Notes under the pieces: generated by a model
What the model was told of the DNA's origin: nothing
Databases searched by the model: none
The model's input: the letters and a program-made list of their open reading frames with translations, nothing else
Position numbers and translations under genes: made by a program
Assembly: GCF_014860165.1 (NCBI RefSeq)
Contig: NZ_JACZKG010000072.1
Location: forward strand, 148,344 to 212,343
DNA: 64,000 bases
Direction of reading: 5' to 3'
From: Devosia sp.
GTDB lineage: Bacteria; Pseudomonadota; Alphaproteobacteria; Rhizobiales; Devosiaceae
Shown: in pieces, positions 61,373 to 64,000 of the stretch
How positions within the stretch are numbered: the first letter of the stretch is position 1
Layout of the letters: every line of letters starts with the position of its first letter

Positions 61373-62725
61373 ATGACCAACCCCGCCATCCTCATCGTTG
61401 ACGACGAAGAAATGGTGCGCACTGCGCTCGAGCAGTGGCTGCGCCTCTCCGGCTTCGATACCCATGTCGCCAGCAGCGCCACCGAAGCCTTGCGCCTGCT
61501 TGATGACATCCACCCGGACGTCATCCTCACCGATGTGCGCATGCCGGGCCTCTCCGGCCTCGACCTGCTGCGCACGGTGCGCGAGCGCGCTCTAGCCGCC
61601 GAAGTCATCCTGATCACCGGCCATGGCGACGTGCCCATGGCCGTCGAAGCCATGCGCGCTGGCGCCTTCGATTTCCTGCAAAAGCCCTATGTCCCCGACC
61701 AGTTGGTCAAGACGCTGCGCCGGGCCGCCGAGCAGACCGGGCTCAAGCGCGAAGTCGCTGAACTGCGCCGCAAGCTGGATGGCGGCGAGACTGAACTGGC
61801 CACCAGGCTGATCGGCTCGTCCCGGGTCATGGAAGACGTACGCAGCGCCGTGCGCGAACTGGCCACCATTCCCGCCGATGTCATCATCCTCGGCGAGACC
61901 GGCACCGGCAAGGAAGTCGTGGCCCGCTGCCTCCACGACTTCTCCTCCCGCGCCAAAGGCCCCTTTGTCGCCGTCAACTGCGCCGCCATTCCTGCCGAGT
62001 TGATCGAATCCGAACTCTTCGGCCATGAGGCCGGCGCCTTTACCAGCGCCCGCGACAAGCGCATCGGCAAGTTCGAATTCGCCAATGGCGGCACGCTGCT
62101 GCTCGATGAGATCGAATCTATGCCCATGCTGGCCCAGGCCAAGGTCCTGCGCGTCATCCAGGAGCGCATGGTCGAGCGCGTCGGCTCCAACCGCCAGATC
62201 CCTCTTGATATCCGCATCGTCGCCGCCTCCAAGGTCGACCTGGCCGCCGAAAGCGAAGCCGGCCGCTTCCGCGCCGATCTCTACTACCGGCTCAACATGG
62301 CCACCATCCACCTGGCGCCGCTGCGCGATCGCGGCGAGGACAGCGTGCTGCTCTTCCACCATTTCCTCGGCCTCGCTGCGCAGCGCTTCAACAAGCCGGC
62401 GCCCCAGTTGCACCCGGCCGACATCAATGCCCTGCTGGTCCACACTTGGCCCGGCAATGTCCGCGAGCTCAAGGCCGCCGCCGACCGCTTCGCCCTCGGC
62501 CTCGACGCCACCGGCCGCTCGCTCGACACTATCCTGGGGCCAAAGGCCGCCAAGCCGATATCCTCCACCGCCAGCCTCGCCGACCGCCTCGCCGCCTACG
62601 AACGCCACGTCATCGAGACCGAGCTGGCCCGGAACGGCGATTCCATCGCCGCGGTCGTGGATGCCCTGCAGGTGCCGAGACGGACGCTGAGTGAGAAGAT
62701 GGCCAGGTTGGGGGTTCGTCGATAA
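61373..62725 (+). CDS. DctD-like sigma-54-dependent response regulator
   Basis: A 450-residue NtrC-class activator. A receiver domain (about 4-120) has D54 in ILTDVRMPG. An AAA+ domain (about 145-380) has Walker A GETGTGKE (174-181), a sigma-54 contact loop reading GAFTSA at 221-226 instead of the usual GAFTGA, Walker B GGTLLLDEIE and the second-region motif VASK. A Fis-type HTH ends the protein (NGDSIAAVVDALQVPRRTLSEKM). Predicted to act on the tctC promoter through the dyads at 59405-59455. The substitution G225 to S is noted as an oddity. Confidence 0.93.
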   Translation: MTNPAILIVDDEEMVRTALEQWLRLSGFDTHVASSATEALRLLDDIHPDVILTDVRMPGLSGLDLLRTVRERALAAEVILITGHGDVPMAVEAMRAGAFDFLQKPYVPDQLVKTLRRAAEQTGLKREVAELRRKLDGGETELATRLIGSSRVMEDVRSAVRELATIPADVIILGETGTGKEVVARCLHDFSSRAKGPFVAVNCAAIPAELIESELFGHEAGAFTSARDKRIGKFEFANGGTLLLDEIESMPMLAQAKVLRVIQERMVERVGSNRQIPLDIRIVAASKVDLAAESEAGRFRADLYYRLNMATIHLAPLRDRGEDSVLLFHHFLGLAAQRFNKPAPQLHPADINALLVHTWPGNVRELKAAADRFALGLDATGRSLDTILGPKAAKPISSTASLADRLAAYERHVIETELARNGDSIAAVVDALQVPRRTLSEKMARLGVRR

Positions 62726-62739
62726 CGCCCACCCGCCGC

Positions 62740-62876
62740 GTCACCCGCCATCTTGCGGGGAGAGTAGCGGCGCTCGGCCCGTTCGGCCCGTAGCAGGCTA
62801 GGGTGGGGGATGAGAGCCCCGATATCCAGGCTAGACTCTCCCGCACCCTTGATCCCTCCCCTCAAGGGGAGAGAGT
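62740..62876. repeat. GC-rich interspersed repeat cluster
   Basis: Contains CTAGGGTGGGGG (62799-62810) followed about 35 bp later by CTCTCCCGCACCCTTGATCC and CCTCCCCTCAAGGGGAGAG, like the right part of 39941-40079. It fills the 164-bp gap between the convergent dctD-like and epimerase genes. Confidence 0.65.
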
Positions 62877-62889
62877 CGACTGATATATC

Positions 62890-63753
62890 TCAGCCCACCA
62901 GTTCCGCCCTGAAGCTGTACCGTCCGCTCGCCCCCGGCCCTAGCACCTCGACATAGGGCCGCTCGTCGAGCGCGTCGTTCTCGCCCACCTCGGCCGCCGT
63001 GCCGTGCCAGGGCTCCAGGCACACGAAGGGCGCGCCGGGCTTCGACCAGATGGCCAGGTTCGGCAGATTTTCCCAAGTGAACCGGATCGCCCGATCCCCG
63101 GCAGCATAGGTCAGCCCGGCCCCCGCGCCTTCGGGGAACAGCATGGCGTCGGCCTCGAAGAGATCGTGGCTCAGCGTCATCACGCCCGCCTGGAACGGCG
63201 AGGGTAGCGCAAACGGCGCCACCAGCCCGCCCGACAGGCGCACCAGCACCGGCGTTCCGCCATTATCAAGCGTCACCCGATGCTCCAGCCCTGCGCAGCC
63301 GGGCAGCGGCCATACGAAGGCCGGGTGAAACCCGATCCCGTACGGCATCGGCCGATGGTCGCGATTGCTCACCTCCGCCGTCACCACCACGGCCCGTCCT
63401 TCAACCCGATGCTCCAGCGCCAGCACGAAGTCGAACGGATACATTCCCTTGCTGGCCTCACCGGCCACCAGTTCGAAGCGGCAGAAATCGGACCCGCTAT
63501 CGACCAGCGCAAATTCGCTGCGCCGCGCAAAGCCGTGCTGAGCCATCCAATAGCGCTGCCCCTCGATGCTCACCTGGTCATTGGGTGACTTGCCCACCAT
63601 CGGAAACAGCACCGGCGACCGCCCGCCCCAGAATGCTGCATCGCCATGCCAGAGCCATGAACGTCCATCGCTGGTCACGATCGACTGCATCTCCGATCCC
63701 AGCGGGGAGACTTCGACGGTCAAATGCGCATTGGCGATACGAATGTTGCTCAT
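62890..63753 (-). CDS. aldose 1-epimerase family protein
   Basis: Cytoplasmic galactose-mutarotase-fold protein of 287 residues that interconverts alpha and beta anomers of a sugar. The catalytic His is in PYGIGFHPAFVWP and the catalytic Glu in FVCLEPWHGTA, and the N-terminal WLWHGDAAFWGGRSPVLFPMVG is the YeaD/LacX-type signature. That subgroup often acts on hexose-6-phosphates or unknown sugars. It has its own direction and no metabolic neighbour. The 247 bp up to the window end (63754-64000) hold a further CTCCC/GGGAG repeat (about 63925-63955) and what may be the start of another REP-like element at 63985. Confidence 0.9.
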   Translation of the reverse strand: MSNIRIANAHLTVEVSPLGSEMQSIVTSDGRSWLWHGDAAFWGGRSPVLFPMVGKSPNDQVSIEGQRYWMAQHGFARRSEFALVDSGSDFCRFELVAGEASKGMYPFDFVLALEHRVEGRAVVVTAEVSNRDHRPMPYGIGFHPAFVWPLPGCAGLEHRVTLDNGGTPVLVRLSGGLVAPFALPSPFQAGVMTLSHDLFEADAMLFPEGAGAGLTYAAGDRAIRFTWENLPNLAIWSKPGAPFVCLEPWHGTAAEVGENDALDERPYVEVLGPGASGRYSFRAELVG

Positions 63754-64000
63754 GCAAAACTCCCAATGGGCTCCACCCTAATGCAGCCGGATCGCACCTG
63801 GCACCACCCGCAACGCAATCTTGGTGCACTTTTCCCTTCTCCCCATGCGGATAATGCGCCCTTGCGGGGCGAATGCGGGATCTGCGCAAGTAGTGGCGAT
63901 CTCGCCCACCCCCCGGGCGGCACCTCCCCTGATGGGAGAGGCTGGGAGGGTATTTCGGGAGCCCCGATATCGGCACCGGTCAAACCTCAGGCTTGACCCC

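Overview
This is a high-GC chromosomal window from an alphaproteobacterium of the order Hyphomicrobiales. It is most like Devosia or a close relative, judging from gene content (GapR, DUF1036, DUF2312, zinc-free L36, HWE-type histidine kinase), compact gene packing with frequent ATGA/GTGA overlaps, and dispersed GC-rich palindromic repeats. No phage, transposase, CRISPR array, rRNA or tRNA was found. Taxonomy is inferred from reading, not from a search.

Left part (1-7.5 kb): a YbbA/YbbP-type ABC exporter of the lipoprotein/lipid-extraction class (permease cut by the window edge) lies divergent from a TesA-like SGNH esterase. Next is the most interesting locus. A cytoplasmic zinc-finger anti-sigma factor and an ECF sigma factor are divergent from a four-gene operon of a four-cysteine DUF2282 secreted peptide, a DUF692 multinuclear iron oxidase (MNIO), a DUF2063 partner and a DoxX membrane protein. 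This is the architecture of the copper-buffering bufferin RiPPs. The sigma gene carries a GTAACC-N16-CGAA promoter and the peptide operon a close variant, so the locus looks like one sigma-driven metal-stress regulon.

7.5-25 kb is mostly housekeeping: USP, an L,D-transpeptidase, a DUF882 peptidase-like protein, dxs, an orphan HWE histidine kinase, an Lrp regulator divergent from an Asp/Glu racemase, a YafJ-type amidotransferase, an orphan flagellar-rod tail, a LysR regulator (apparently with an ATT start) divergent from a PhzF protein, gapR, DUF1036-pyk, a DUF4037 nucleotidyltransferase, two SRPBCC paralogues, rpmJ and a receiver protein.

25-40 kb is a catabolic block: an oppABCDF-type peptide transporter, then thiolase-fadJ-fadE on the minus strand, divergent from fadD and a MerR regulator. 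Three similar 16-bp palindromes lie in the fadE/fadD gap (two) and upstream of oppA (one), suggesting that the MerR protein ties peptide uptake to acyl-CoA breakdown. From 40 to 56 kb come a DNA-ligase/exonuclease pair, a DUF305 protein, a PreP-like M16 protease, an aldo/keto reductase, a GntR regulator divergent from a Gfo/Idh/MocA dehydrogenase, a second complete YbbA/YbbP module, and a HerA/DUF87-like ATPase.

Right part (56-64 kb): a tripartite tricarboxylate transporter (tctCBA) is divergent from a DctB/DctD-like two-component system. A textbook -24/-12 sigma-54 promoter precedes tctC, with two dyads further upstream, so the circuit can be read directly from sequence. An aldose-1-epimerase-like gene ends the window. 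Palindromic repeat clusters occupy many of the intergenic gaps from 25 kb onward.
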